Below are positions 47,494 through 55,372 of a DNA stretch of 64,000 bases, one piece after another. The notes under the pieces are model-generated. The model saw only the letters and a list, made by a program, of their open reading frames with translations, made no database searches and was not told the DNA's origin. Within the stretch, counting starts at the first letter, position 1, and each line of letters opens with the position of its first letter. Origin of the DNA: Methylococcales bacterium (lineage in GTDB: Bacteria > Pseudomonadota > Gammaproteobacteria > Methylococcales > Methylomonadaceae); NCBI GenBank assembly GCA_026398895.1, contig JAPLRZ010000036.1, positions 1 through 64,000 on the forward strand, written 5' to 3'. The position numbers and the translations under genes were made by a program.

Positions 47494-48030
47494 ATCGTGA
47501 TGCCAAAAAAAGATTATTTTCTAGTCGCTGATGATAATAGCGTTGCTGTGATTCTTAAAGGTATTGATCGTGATGTCGAGCGGGGTGAAGACGTACTGAT
47601 GCTAGGGTTAGCGACGGTTATGCTGTCTTCCACCTTCGCCCCCATAGCCCCGCCCTTTATTCTATTGCCTCTAGTCGCATTTACGTTTGCTATTTCAGTA
47701 AGCTACGCACGAATAAATTATCACAATATGCAGAGAAAACTGCTGAAATCTATGGAGCAGCTGGATAGTTATGACAAAATTATCCTGCATCCGATTGTTG
47801 CTGTTTTTATTGAACGTCCGATGGGGTCTTTGACTGAGTCATTTAACCCGTTAAAAAATCGGCGACGAACATGGAAAAGTGCGTTAGGTGGATTGTTGAT
47901 TAATCCTTTTTGGATGCCTATTTTTTATGTAATGGGTATGCAAATCCAAGAAGAAAAAAATCTGGGCATTTTAAATCGAGCCATTATCAGCGTTGAGCAG
48001 AAAATATCTTGCCAATCTTCTTTTATGTAA
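47494..48030 (+). CDS. uncharacterised membrane protein
   Basis: About 178 residues. AAGGAG lies six bases before GTG-ATG, so translation starts at the GTG (47494) or the ATG (47497). An N-terminal polar region (DYFLVADDNSVAVILKGIDRDVERGED) precedes two hydrophobic segments at ~35-70 (LATVMLSSTFAPIAPPFILL, then PLVAFTFAISVSYARI). Another hydrophobic stretch is near 135-150 (LLINPFWMPIFYVMGM). I recognise no family. Single gene between the DsbA-like and chagasin-like genes. Confidence 0.7.
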   Translation: MVMPKKDYFLVADDNSVAVILKGIDRDVERGEDVLMLGLATVMLSSTFAPIAPPFILLPLVAFTFAISVSYARINYHNMQRKLLKSMEQLDSYDKIILHPIVAVFIERPMGSLTESFNPLKNRRRTWKSALGGLLINPFWMPIFYVMGMQIQEEKNLGILNRAIISVEQKISCQSSFM

Positions 48031-48108
48031 AACCGCGTTAGCCCACCTAATTCAACTATGAGCAGAGATTTTAGGCGATAATGTCGATTTAATAGGTTGG
48101 GAATTATT

Positions 48109-48525
48109 ATGCGTTTATTGCTGTTATTTGTTGCGTTGTTGTTAGCCGCGTGTGTTACGACAAAATCCAGTGTGCTGGCACAAACTATTGTGTTAACTGA
48201 GCAGGATAACAATAAACCGTTGAGCGTTTCCGTGGGTGAGCGTTTTGTGATTCGTTTTAGTGAGAATCAAACCACAGGCTATGTGTGGGCGATTGATGGG
48301 CAAACGGAGTTATTGGTATTGCAAAGTAGCGATTATGTGAGTGATATGTCACCTATTAATGAACAGGGTGCAGTTCGCGTTGGTGGTGGCGGTAAACGCA
48401 CGTTTACTTTTGCGGCACAAAAATCAGGGGCGACAATACTCAAATTGAGGCATTGGCGACCTTGGGAAGGGGATGCTTCAATTGTCGATACGTTTAGTAT
48501 ACCCGTGAAAATTGAGGTGAAATAA
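48109..48525 (+). CDS. chagasin-like (inhibitor I42) lipoprotein
   Basis: 138 residues from the ATG at 48109 (GGGA upstream); a TTG 12 bases earlier is unlikely. The signal peptide ends at a lipobox LLLAAC, giving a lipoprotein. The three inhibitory loops of the I42 cysteine-protease inhibitor family are visible: NQTTGYVW (NPTTGY loop with Gln for Pro), VGGGGKRTFTF (GxGG loop) and WRPWE (RPW loop). The Ig-like fold length is right. Probably protects the cell surface from cysteine proteases of hosts, predators or neighbours. Confidence 0.87.
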   Translation: MRLLLLFVALLLAACVTTKSSVLAQTIVLTEQDNNKPLSVSVGERFVIRFSENQTTGYVWAIDGQTELLVLQSSDYVSDMSPINEQGAVRVGGGGKRTFTFAAQKSGATILKLRHWRPWEGDASIVDTFSIPVKIEVK

Positions 48526-48527
48526 AC

Positions 48528-48674
48528 GTTTCACTAATTCACACGCGAGGTGTATTACTCGCTTATCTGTGGATGATCTATTTAGGTGCATTGGCGATGC
48601 AAAAAGGATGGCATAAAATAATCCACCGCACCGACCGTTGCGACATCAGCCTGTTTCAGCTCAGTAAACGCTAG
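48528..48674 (+). pseudogene. transposase C-terminal relic (IS4-like)
   Basis: 48 codons without a start encode GVLLAYLWMIYLGALAMQKG, then WHKIIHRTDRCDISLFQLSKR, ending in an in-frame TAG. The HRxDRCDxSLFQ motif is typical of the last part of IS4-type transposases. The frame continues past the stop with plausible residues to about 48762. No full element remains. Confidence 0.65.
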
Positions 48675-49013
48675 TTTTGCTATGTGTTGCGACAAGGAAT
48701 ACGCTTCGTGAATTTTGCCTTATCTTGGCGGCGAGGCAAGCTTTGGCGATAGGATAAAAATGTACGGTAGTGAAAAACGAATTGCATTTTAATAGTTGAA
48801 TCCAAGTAATTTAATAGCAGTAGCTGATAAGGATGATATAGATACTCTTCTTTCCTGCTAGATACGTTCAGAGTTAGGAGTAAGTTATCAGAAGCCAGTC
48901 ATTTTTTAGGTCTTGGAATAGCATGGTCAGTTAGCTTTTCAATGCGTTATAATGGTGGGATTAATTTGCGTTTCTTATGAAACACATTCAAAACTTACTT
49001 TATAGCTCAACTA
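48675..49013. other. 339-bp spacer upstream of ispB
   Basis: Mostly eroded transposase flank in its first ~90 bp, then AT-rich sequence with the candidate ispB promoter (48924-48953). No gene seen. Confidence 0.5.
48924..48953 (+). promoter_or_regulatory. candidate sigma-70 promoter of ispB
   Basis: TATAAT at 48948-48953 is a perfect -10. TGGTCA (four of six to TTGACA) lies 18 bases upstream at 48924-48929. The ispB ATG is 60 bases downstream. Confidence 0.6.
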
Positions 49014-50006
49014 ATGACATCACAAAAACTCTCTCCGATTGACTTTGATTCAATTAAGAATTTAACTGCAACTGAAGCCAAGGCGGTTGATCAGCTCATT
49101 ATTAATGAGTTAAGTTCGGATGTAATCCTCATTAATCAAATGGGACATTATATTGTTGGTAATGGCGGTAAACGCTTGCGTCCTATGTTGCTATTGCTTA
49201 CTGCTAAGGCGTTAGGCGGTGTCAACGATAATCATCTGATACTGGCAGCGGTGATTGAATTTATTCATACCGCCACTTTATTGCATGATGACGTGGTGGA
49301 TGAATCAGATTTAAGACGCGGAAAAGAATCAGCCAATGCAGTGTGGGGCAATGCTGCTAGTGTATTGGTGGGCGATTATTTGTATTCCAGCGCGTTTGAA
49401 ATGATGGTACGCACGGGCAAATTGCGAGTGATGGAAATTTTATCCAAAACGACTACCGCGATTGCCGAAGGTGAAGTATTGCAACTATTGAATTGCAATA
49501 ATCCTGAAACTACTGAGGCAAAATATCTGGAAGTGATTGCGCGAAAAACGGCTATTTTATTCAGTGCCGCTACTCGTTTAGGCGCGGTGCTTGCTGATAC
49601 AACGCCTGAGGTAGAAGAAAATTTAGCGCAGTATGGTCAACAGTTGGGGATTGCATTTCAATTAATTGATGACGCACTGGATTATAAGGCAACTAAAGAA
49701 GAATTAGGCAAAAATTTGGGCGATGATTTGGCGGAAGGCAAACCGACATTGCCGTTAATTTATGCGATTGAACACGGTACAAAAGAAGAAGCAGACATTA
49801 TTATTGATGCTATTAAAAATGGTAAACGCGAGGCGTTTAATGAAGTGTATGCGGTGGTGCAGCGTACTCAAGCGATTGCTTATACCGAACAGTGTGCCGA
49901 TGAATGCGCACAAAAAGCGATAAATGCACTTAGCGTATTGCCTGAGTCTGAATACAAAGCTGCATTAATATTACTAGCAAAATTCTCAGTACAGCGCAAT
50001 TACTGA
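49014..50006 (+). CDS. ispB: octaprenyl diphosphate synthase
   Basis: 330 residues, all-trans polyprenyl diphosphate synthase providing the ubiquinone side chain. First Asp-rich motif LLHDDVVDESDLRRG and second QLIDDALDYK. GNGGKRLRP near the start and the Ala before the first motif fit the long-chain product class. Closely resembles E. coli IspB through IEFIHTATLLHDDVVDES and NAASVLVGDYLY. No obvious Shine-Dalgarno before 49014. The rplU-rpmA genes often found upstream in gammaproteobacteria are absent; a transposase relic lies there instead. Confidence 0.96.
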   Translation: MTSQKLSPIDFDSIKNLTATEAKAVDQLIINELSSDVILINQMGHYIVGNGGKRLRPMLLLLTAKALGGVNDNHLILAAVIEFIHTATLLHDDVVDESDLRRGKESANAVWGNAASVLVGDYLYSSAFEMMVRTGKLRVMEILSKTTTAIAEGEVLQLLNCNNPETTEAKYLEVIARKTAILFSAATRLGAVLADTTPEVEENLAQYGQQLGIAFQLIDDALDYKATKEELGKNLGDDLAEGKPTLPLIYAIEHGTKEEADIIIDAIKNGKREAFNEVYAVVQRTQAIAYTEQCADECAQKAINALSVLPESEYKAALILLAKFSVQRNY

Positions 50007-50010
50007 GTCT

Positions 50011-51624
50011 TTAGGCAGAAGGGCGGTTCACTGATATTGCACCGCTCTTTCCTCTCATGCCATAACCATTTTTCCCATTACGTTTAACTTCGTACATAGC
50101 TTCATCAGCGGACTTCAACAGTGATTCCACGTTGTCCCCATGCACTGGAAATAAGGCAATGCCAATACTAACACCTATGCTAACTTTCACGCGGTGGTCA
50201 CTTTCAATAGGTTTTTTTATAGAGGCAATGATTGTTTCGGCAATGCCAAATCCTATTTTAATCGCGGAACAATTAAATAGGATGATTAAAAATTCATCCC
50301 CTCCCAAACGGCAAACAATGTCATTGTGACGCACACACGCCTCTAAACGTCTGGCTACTTGAATTAAAACAACATCTCCTACATCATGCCCATAAGTGTC
50401 ATTGGCTTTCTTAAATCCGTCTAAATCCAGTAACAACACGATGGTAGCGGCACTGTTTTCGGATGCCAGATGTTTTCTTAATTGTAATTCGGCAGCATTA
50501 CGGCGTAATAGCCCTGTTAACGCATCGTGATTAGCTTCATAACGCATGGCTTTTTCGGTAGCAACCCGCTTGCTAATATCAAAGATAACGCCTTCAAAAC
50601 GAATAACACCCGCCGCATCGACAATTTTAGACAGTAAACAATGCGCCCATAATGGACTGATTCCAATGCTATCGTGTAACATTAGATCCTGCGACTCCAG
50701 TTGCTCCAGTTCTAATGCGTTTTGCATCATTTGCTGAAATTGTATCGGCTCTTTAAAAAACAGCGTTGCAAAATTCTGTCCATTGATTGACACCAAGCTC
50801 GCATCCTGAAAACCGAGAATTTTGAGCAATGTGGGTGTACAGGTTAAAACATGACCGTCTTTATCCAACAAAAATAAGCCTGCACTGGTTGATACAAAAA
50901 TATTACGCAGCTTTTTTTCAGCCGCTTCAACCCGTTTGCGTAGCACTTGTTGAGTGGAAAGTTTGGTGTTTAGTAAATCCAAAATTTTGTTGATACTGAC
51001 AACTAAGCGACCCAATTCATCGTTTTTATTATTTTCCAATGGCTCGATACGCTCTTGTTCGCCTGCGCTAATGCTGTGCAAGGTGTTGGAAATGCGTAAT
51101 AAAGGTTCAGAAAACAGCGAACGTATGACTGCTAACATGAATAACAGTGTCAATACGGTCAAAATAAACGCGTTCAGCGCGTTGCTGAATGCAGCGTATT
51201 GAGCTTCTTTTAAACTAAAATCTGAATCTGGCACAATGCTCAATTGTCCGATAGATTTTTTATCGCCAAAAGGTGACAGTAGCTCACGAATAATTTCTTT
51301 TTGGTCTTTGACGGATTCGCCTTTCTTTTTTTCTAGGGAAAAACCTTTATCACCCGTAATAACGACTTTGTGAACCACGTCATTACGCAATAGCCCTTCC
51401 AATACCTCGTTAGCAATTTGTGAGTTATTAGCGTAAACGGCAATTTGTGCAGTGGGTTCAATAGTGTCGATTAATTGATTGATCATGGTACGCGCTTTGT
51501 CATTAGCGTGATCAATTTCTATACGAAAAAAAACAAAGGTAGCAATACTGATAAAAACAATAGCCGCTAAAAAAATATAACTAACGATTTTGAAATGGAG
51601 GCTTTTACCGATAAATACTTTCAT
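50011..51624 (-). CDS. membrane-anchored PAS-GGDEF diguanylate cyclase
   Basis: 537 residues. TM1 at ~10-30, a periplasmic sensor part (~31-145), TM2 ~146-168, HAMP (~170-225), a PAS domain (~235-360; IFVSTSAGLFLLDKDGHVLT) and a GGDEF domain. The GGDEF domain has an intact RLGGDEF active site, preceded five residues upstream by RHND, the RxxD inhibitory site. Synthesises c-di-GMP under periplasmic control. It is the last gene of a run starting with the porin at 53284 and the binding protein at 52038, 3 bases after the latter. The run suggests signal sensing by the periplasmic partner. No EAL domain. Confidence 0.92.
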   Translation of the reverse strand: MKVFIGKSLHFKIVSYIFLAAIVFISIATFVFFRIEIDHANDKARTMINQLIDTIEPTAQIAVYANNSQIANEVLEGLLRNDVVHKVVITGDKGFSLEKKKGESVKDQKEIIRELLSPFGDKKSIGQLSIVPDSDFSLKEAQYAAFSNALNAFILTVLTLLFMLAVIRSLFSEPLLRISNTLHSISAGEQERIEPLENNKNDELGRLVVSINKILDLLNTKLSTQQVLRKRVEAAEKKLRNIFVSTSAGLFLLDKDGHVLTCTPTLLKILGFQDASLVSINGQNFATLFFKEPIQFQQMMQNALELEQLESQDLMLHDSIGISPLWAHCLLSKIVDAAGVIRFEGVIFDISKRVATEKAMRYEANHDALTGLLRRNAAELQLRKHLASENSAATIVLLLDLDGFKKANDTYGHDVGDVVLIQVARRLEACVRHNDIVCRLGGDEFLIILFNCSAIKIGFGIAETIIASIKKPIESDHRVKVSIGVSIGIALFPVHGDNVESLLKSADEAMYEVKRNGKNGYGMRGKSGAISVNRPSA

Positions 51625-51627
51625 GAG

Positions 51628-52038
51628 TTAATTTAATATTAATAAAATACGAACACGGTGATCGAGATTTTTTCTATCGATATAGCCAACAGCATCTTTA
51701 TTTTCATTGACGATTGTTATTACCGCGTTGTCATCGGCTACTATTGTGGGCGGAGAGGCTTGACCCGTAAACATAATCCTAGCCCAATAGGCGTTAATTT
51801 GTTCAAGGGGTCTTGCGATGAGTTTTTGATAGAACTCAGGACGTAAAGTCGCTTGATCTATAGGTAATGCGATTCGACCATTGGGGAGCGAACGAGAACG
51901 CCCCATGAAAATATCTTCTACTTGAATGAAATTAAGCGATTGCAAATTATTTTTTAAATTTCCAATCACAATAATTTCTGCTTGCGTAGTCGTTGCAAAT
52001 AAAAATAGAAAAACAGCGGTAAAGATTTTTTTTATCAT
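51628..52038 (-). CDS. small periplasmic binding-protein-like (PstS-like) protein
   Basis: 136 residues from the ATG at 52038; a TTG six codons upstream would overlap the porin stop. The signal peptide (IFTAVFLFLFATTTQA) is followed by EIIVIGNLKNNLQSLNFIQV and EDIFMGRSRSLPNGRIALPI. WARIMFTGQASPP and NKDAVGYIDR complete a family of small one-lobe relatives of phosphate/anion-binding proteins. Sits between the porin and the diguanylate cyclase, probably as the periplasmic sensor or ligand partner. Confidence 0.82.
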   Translation of the reverse strand: MIKKIFTAVFLFLFATTTQAEIIVIGNLKNNLQSLNFIQVEDIFMGRSRSLPNGRIALPIDQATLRPEFYQKLIARPLEQINAYWARIMFTGQASPPTIVADDNAVITIVNENKDAVGYIDRKNLDHRVRILLILN

Positions 52039-52039
52039 A

Positions 52040-53284
52040 TCAAAATATAAAATCAATGCCGACAGACATCACATTAACGTTATTAGGTGTGATATTACCT
52101 GAAGATTGCTGCCATTGCTGAGGACCATTGTTACCTAACCAATAATGACTCCATTGGGTTTTCAATGCCATATTCTCATGAAAATCCCAGCGAGTTCCCA
52201 ATGAAACAGATTGTTCGTTAATACCATTGTTATTTAATGCTTGGTCTAAGCGTTGTTGTATTCCAAGCAATGCTGGACTCGCAACTAATGGGCTGGGAAT
52301 AGTAACATTATGCTGAAAAGTTTTAGCAATACCGAGTAAAGAATAAAGTGTCACTGTAGAAAAACGTCTACCCAAACTAAGGTAAGAGGTAACGCGTGTT
52401 GGCGACCATAAGGTATTTGAAGCGGTATATGCCGCTTCCATCTGTGTGAGCCACACACCGTCATCATAAACAACACCGACACTACCAAAATGATATTCTT
52501 TCCCTCTCATCATTATTGCGGGTATTAGCTGCCTCAAATCAGGGTAAACTTGCGCTAACAAAGGGTTATTGATAGCAGTCAATAAGTCTTGAATAGGTGC
52601 TTCCGATGTAACAGTCGCATAGTTATACCCTAACCGAGCCTGCCACCGATCGTTTTCATAACGTAAGCTGATACCCGTAGTAGGGGATTTTTGATTATTG
52701 AGTCCAGACTGAGTGGGTAATTGATTAAAAGAATAACCGCCATAAACTTTGACTGACAAATAACCCTCACTTAACGAAAACTTTTTAGTTATATCAGCAC
52801 CATCAAAATGATAATAAGGAATGTTACTGTAAAATTCATGAGGAGGGCGCATCCAAGGATAAGCGTAGCCCACGTTACGATAATCGGACAACAAAAACGC
52901 ATCAGCACCTAAACGACCAAGGCGAATATTCACATCATCCTGAATACGCCAGCGTAAAAATGCCCAGTCCAGATTTTGTTCAGCAAAACTACCCGCATGA
53001 TCTCTCGCCACCCACTGCACGGTTGCTTGAAATGAATCACTGAACTTCTTATCAACTTGCAAACCTAGCCGCGAATCGCTAGTCAAGCCCCATTCACTAC
53101 GAACATCTTGTGTTTGTGATTTATCACGATAAAAACCGATTTTATTACTATCTGTTCCTGTCGCTGCTAATGTGCCAAAACCTTTGAAAGACCAAGAAGA
53201 CAGGCTGTTTTCCGCCATTGCAATACCACTAGCAACGGGTAGTGAACCCAATAAAAATAGTACAGAATAATTCTTAATTTTCAT
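52040..53284 (-). CDS. outer-membrane porin-like protein
   Basis: 414 residues. The signal peptide (LFLLGSLPVASGIAMA) is followed by LSSWSFKGFGTLAATGTDSN and alternating strands typical of a DcaP/porin-type barrel, ending VMSVGIDFIF with terminal Phe. FRLGRLG-like (IRLGRLGADAFLLSDYRNVGY) and WARDH features resemble gammaproteobacterial porins lined with charged residues. First gene of the porin / binding-protein / GGDEF operon. Substrate unknown. Confidence 0.85.
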   Translation of the reverse strand: MKIKNYSVLFLLGSLPVASGIAMAENSLSSWSFKGFGTLAATGTDSNKIGFYRDKSQTQDVRSEWGLTSDSRLGLQVDKKFSDSFQATVQWVARDHAGSFAEQNLDWAFLRWRIQDDVNIRLGRLGADAFLLSDYRNVGYAYPWMRPPHEFYSNIPYYHFDGADITKKFSLSEGYLSVKVYGGYSFNQLPTQSGLNNQKSPTTGISLRYENDRWQARLGYNYATVTSEAPIQDLLTAINNPLLAQVYPDLRQLIPAIMMRGKEYHFGSVGVVYDDGVWLTQMEAAYTASNTLWSPTRVTSYLSLGRRFSTVTLYSLLGIAKTFQHNVTIPSPLVASPALLGIQQRLDQALNNNGINEQSVSLGTRWDFHENMALKTQWSHYWLGNNGPQQWQQSSGNITPNNVNVMSVGIDFIF

Positions 53285-53427
53285 GGGGAATCAAGTAATG
53301 GCAAAAGACGCATGGTTTTATAGAGATTTTTCGGTAATGCAATAGTGTATTTTACCTAGATTGCTGTTTTATGTCTGAACTCATTGCCTACGGTAGTAAA
53401 ATTTAGCCTAAATAAGCAATGTTTAAC

Positions 53428-55089
53428 TTAAAATTTATTCACCAAGCCTGTCACACGCGCTACTTTTTGTTCAATACTGGCAGTAAAAACCGCTTTATCT
53501 GCGACTAACTTAACGGTTTTTTTAGCGCGGGTAATGGCGGTGTACAGCAACTCTTTGGTCAATACAGGATTAATATTATCAGGCAATACGATTAACACCT
53601 CCTCGAATTCAGAGCCTTGGCTTTTGTGTATAGTCATGGCAAATACTGTTTCACATTGAGCAAGTCGGCTGGGTAAATAACTTTTCACACTGCCGTCTGG
53701 ACGCTGAAAAAATACCATTAGCCGATTGTTTTGGTTTTTATCAGCCAAACAAAGCCCAATATCACCGTTGTATAAATGCAAGGCTGGATTATTTTGCGTC
53801 ACCAACACAGGGCGACCGACATACCATAGCCCCGCGACTTGAATCCGTCCTTGTTGGGCTAGTTTTTGAACAACACGGTCATTAATATCAGCAACGCTAT
53901 TTTTGCCTTCTCGATTAGAACACAACACTTGAAAACGATTAAACGCCTGATAAATATCAGTAAACGGCTTGTTCTGTTGAATTAAGCGCAAATAATCGGC
54001 TTGTTGTGTGGCGATATAAGTAATCAAATCGCTTTCCAGCAAGCAGATATTTTCATTATTCGAGTTGAGCAACTGCCAAGCCAGTTCGGTATTTTGCTGA
54101 TTCACCGCGACAGCTAACTGTTTTATATTGTCATCAAAACGATGTGCAGTTTGTAATTCCACCGTGTGTGTTGGCAAAGCTTGAGTTAAATCTGCCAGCA
54201 CCGCGCCTGATTCCACTGACGCTAATTGATCTTTATCGCCCAATAAAATTAATCGCGCCGACGGTTTTAAAGCATCGAGTAATTTACTCATTAATGCCAA
54301 ATCCACCATCGATGCTTCATCCACCACCACTACATCATAAATCAGTGGATTATCGGCATGATGGCGAAAATAAGGGGATGCTAATTTTGCACCCAGTAAT
54401 CGATGTAATGTGCTGACATTTTCGGGAAGTCGCGCTTTTATTTCTTCTGAACAATTCAACTTGGTTTTATTAAAACCAATCGATTCTTGCAAACGCATCG
54501 CGGCTTTACCCGTAGGCGCGGCTAAGGCGATATGCAGCGGTTCTTGAGCTAACTCTTGCAACACCGCAAGAATTTTAACCACCGTGGTGGTTTTACCTGT
54601 ACCAGGGCCGCCTGTGATAATAGAAAAATTTTGCTGAACTGCCATGCGAGCGGCTTCACGCTGCCAGTCTATTTCAGCCGTTTGTTTACCAAAATAAACA
54701 TCCAATAAAATATCTACGTTATCAACAACATGATGATGAGCAGCAATGGCTTTGATTTGCAGAGTTAAGCGATTTTCATAATGCCAATAACGCTGTAAAT
54801 ATAAACGGTTCTGCTCCAGCACCAATGGCAACAGGGTCGAATCTTCGGCAGGACTGTAAGCGGCTAAGCTCGATGCTAATACCAATGCTTTGTCCTCCTC
54901 ATTCAAGAGAATACAACTGTGACCTTGATTATGTTGATAGGACAAGGTTAGCACAATGGTTTCAAATGCTAATTTTTGTGCGTTTTCAAGAGCGGTGCGT
55001 TCTTTTAAAAACCGTGCAAATGCACTGTCGAGACGAGAAAATGCGCAGGGTTCAGCACTGGTTTTACTAATTAATGAAGTTTCTGTCAT
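53428..55089 (-). CDS. recD: exonuclease V alpha subunit
   Basis: 553 residues, 5'-3' SF1B helicase of the RecBCD complex. Walker A is TGGPGTGKTTTV (~165-176), Walker B VVVDEASMVDLALM, with LLGDKDQLASVESGAVL and the C-terminal VFAMTIHKSQGSEFEEV and LLYTAITRAKK motifs. Length is a little below E. coli RecD (608). recB and recC are not adjacent: the upstream region has repeats and then the restriction gene. The gene appears intact. Confidence 0.93.
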   Translation of the reverse strand: MTETSLISKTSAEPCAFSRLDSAFARFLKERTALENAQKLAFETIVLTLSYQHNQGHSCILLNEEDKALVLASSLAAYSPAEDSTLLPLVLEQNRLYLQRYWHYENRLTLQIKAIAAHHHVVDNVDILLDVYFGKQTAEIDWQREAARMAVQQNFSIITGGPGTGKTTTVVKILAVLQELAQEPLHIALAAPTGKAAMRLQESIGFNKTKLNCSEEIKARLPENVSTLHRLLGAKLASPYFRHHADNPLIYDVVVVDEASMVDLALMSKLLDALKPSARLILLGDKDQLASVESGAVLADLTQALPTHTVELQTAHRFDDNIKQLAVAVNQQNTELAWQLLNSNNENICLLESDLITYIATQQADYLRLIQQNKPFTDIYQAFNRFQVLCSNREGKNSVADINDRVVQKLAQQGRIQVAGLWYVGRPVLVTQNNPALHLYNGDIGLCLADKNQNNRLMVFFQRPDGSVKSYLPSRLAQCETVFAMTIHKSQGSEFEEVLIVLPDNINPVLTKELLYTAITRAKKTVKLVADKAVFTASIEQKVARVTGLVNKF

Positions 55090-55133
55090 AGTGTTGGTCT
55101 ATTAAAAGTGATGGGGCTATAGCTAAAGAAAAA

Positions 55134-55225
55134 TAAAATGATACTGTTCGTGGTGAGCTGTGAGCTTGTCGAACAGTCGAACCACATTCACACTTCGACA
55201 AGCTCAGTGCGAACGGTTTTTTTAA
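55134..55225. repeat. TTCGACAAGCTCA-family inverted repeat
   Basis: GTTCGTGGTGAGCTGTGAGC and TTGTCGAACAG on the left, CACTTCGACAAGCTCAGTGC and GAACGG on the right. Between recD and res. Confidence 0.85.
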
Positions 55226-55279
55226 TCAATTTAAAATACTTTAGCTATATCATTTGCTATAGAGATTGTGAAAGTATTG

Positions 55280-55329
55280 ATGTGGGAGAGGCTTTAGCCT
55301 CGCATTCGAGGCTAAAGCCTCTCCCACAT
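55280..55329. repeat. 50-bp perfect hairpin between res and recD
   Basis: ATGTGGGAGAGGCTTTAGCC-TCG and CGA-GGCTAAAGCCTCTCCCACAT: 23-bp perfect arms, 4-base loop. On the minus strand it lies 44 bases after the res stop (55373) and could be a processing hairpin; no T-run follows. Confidence 0.9.
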
Positions 55330-55372
55330 CATATAAAAACAATGGAGCTAACATAATCGTTTTATTAACGGA

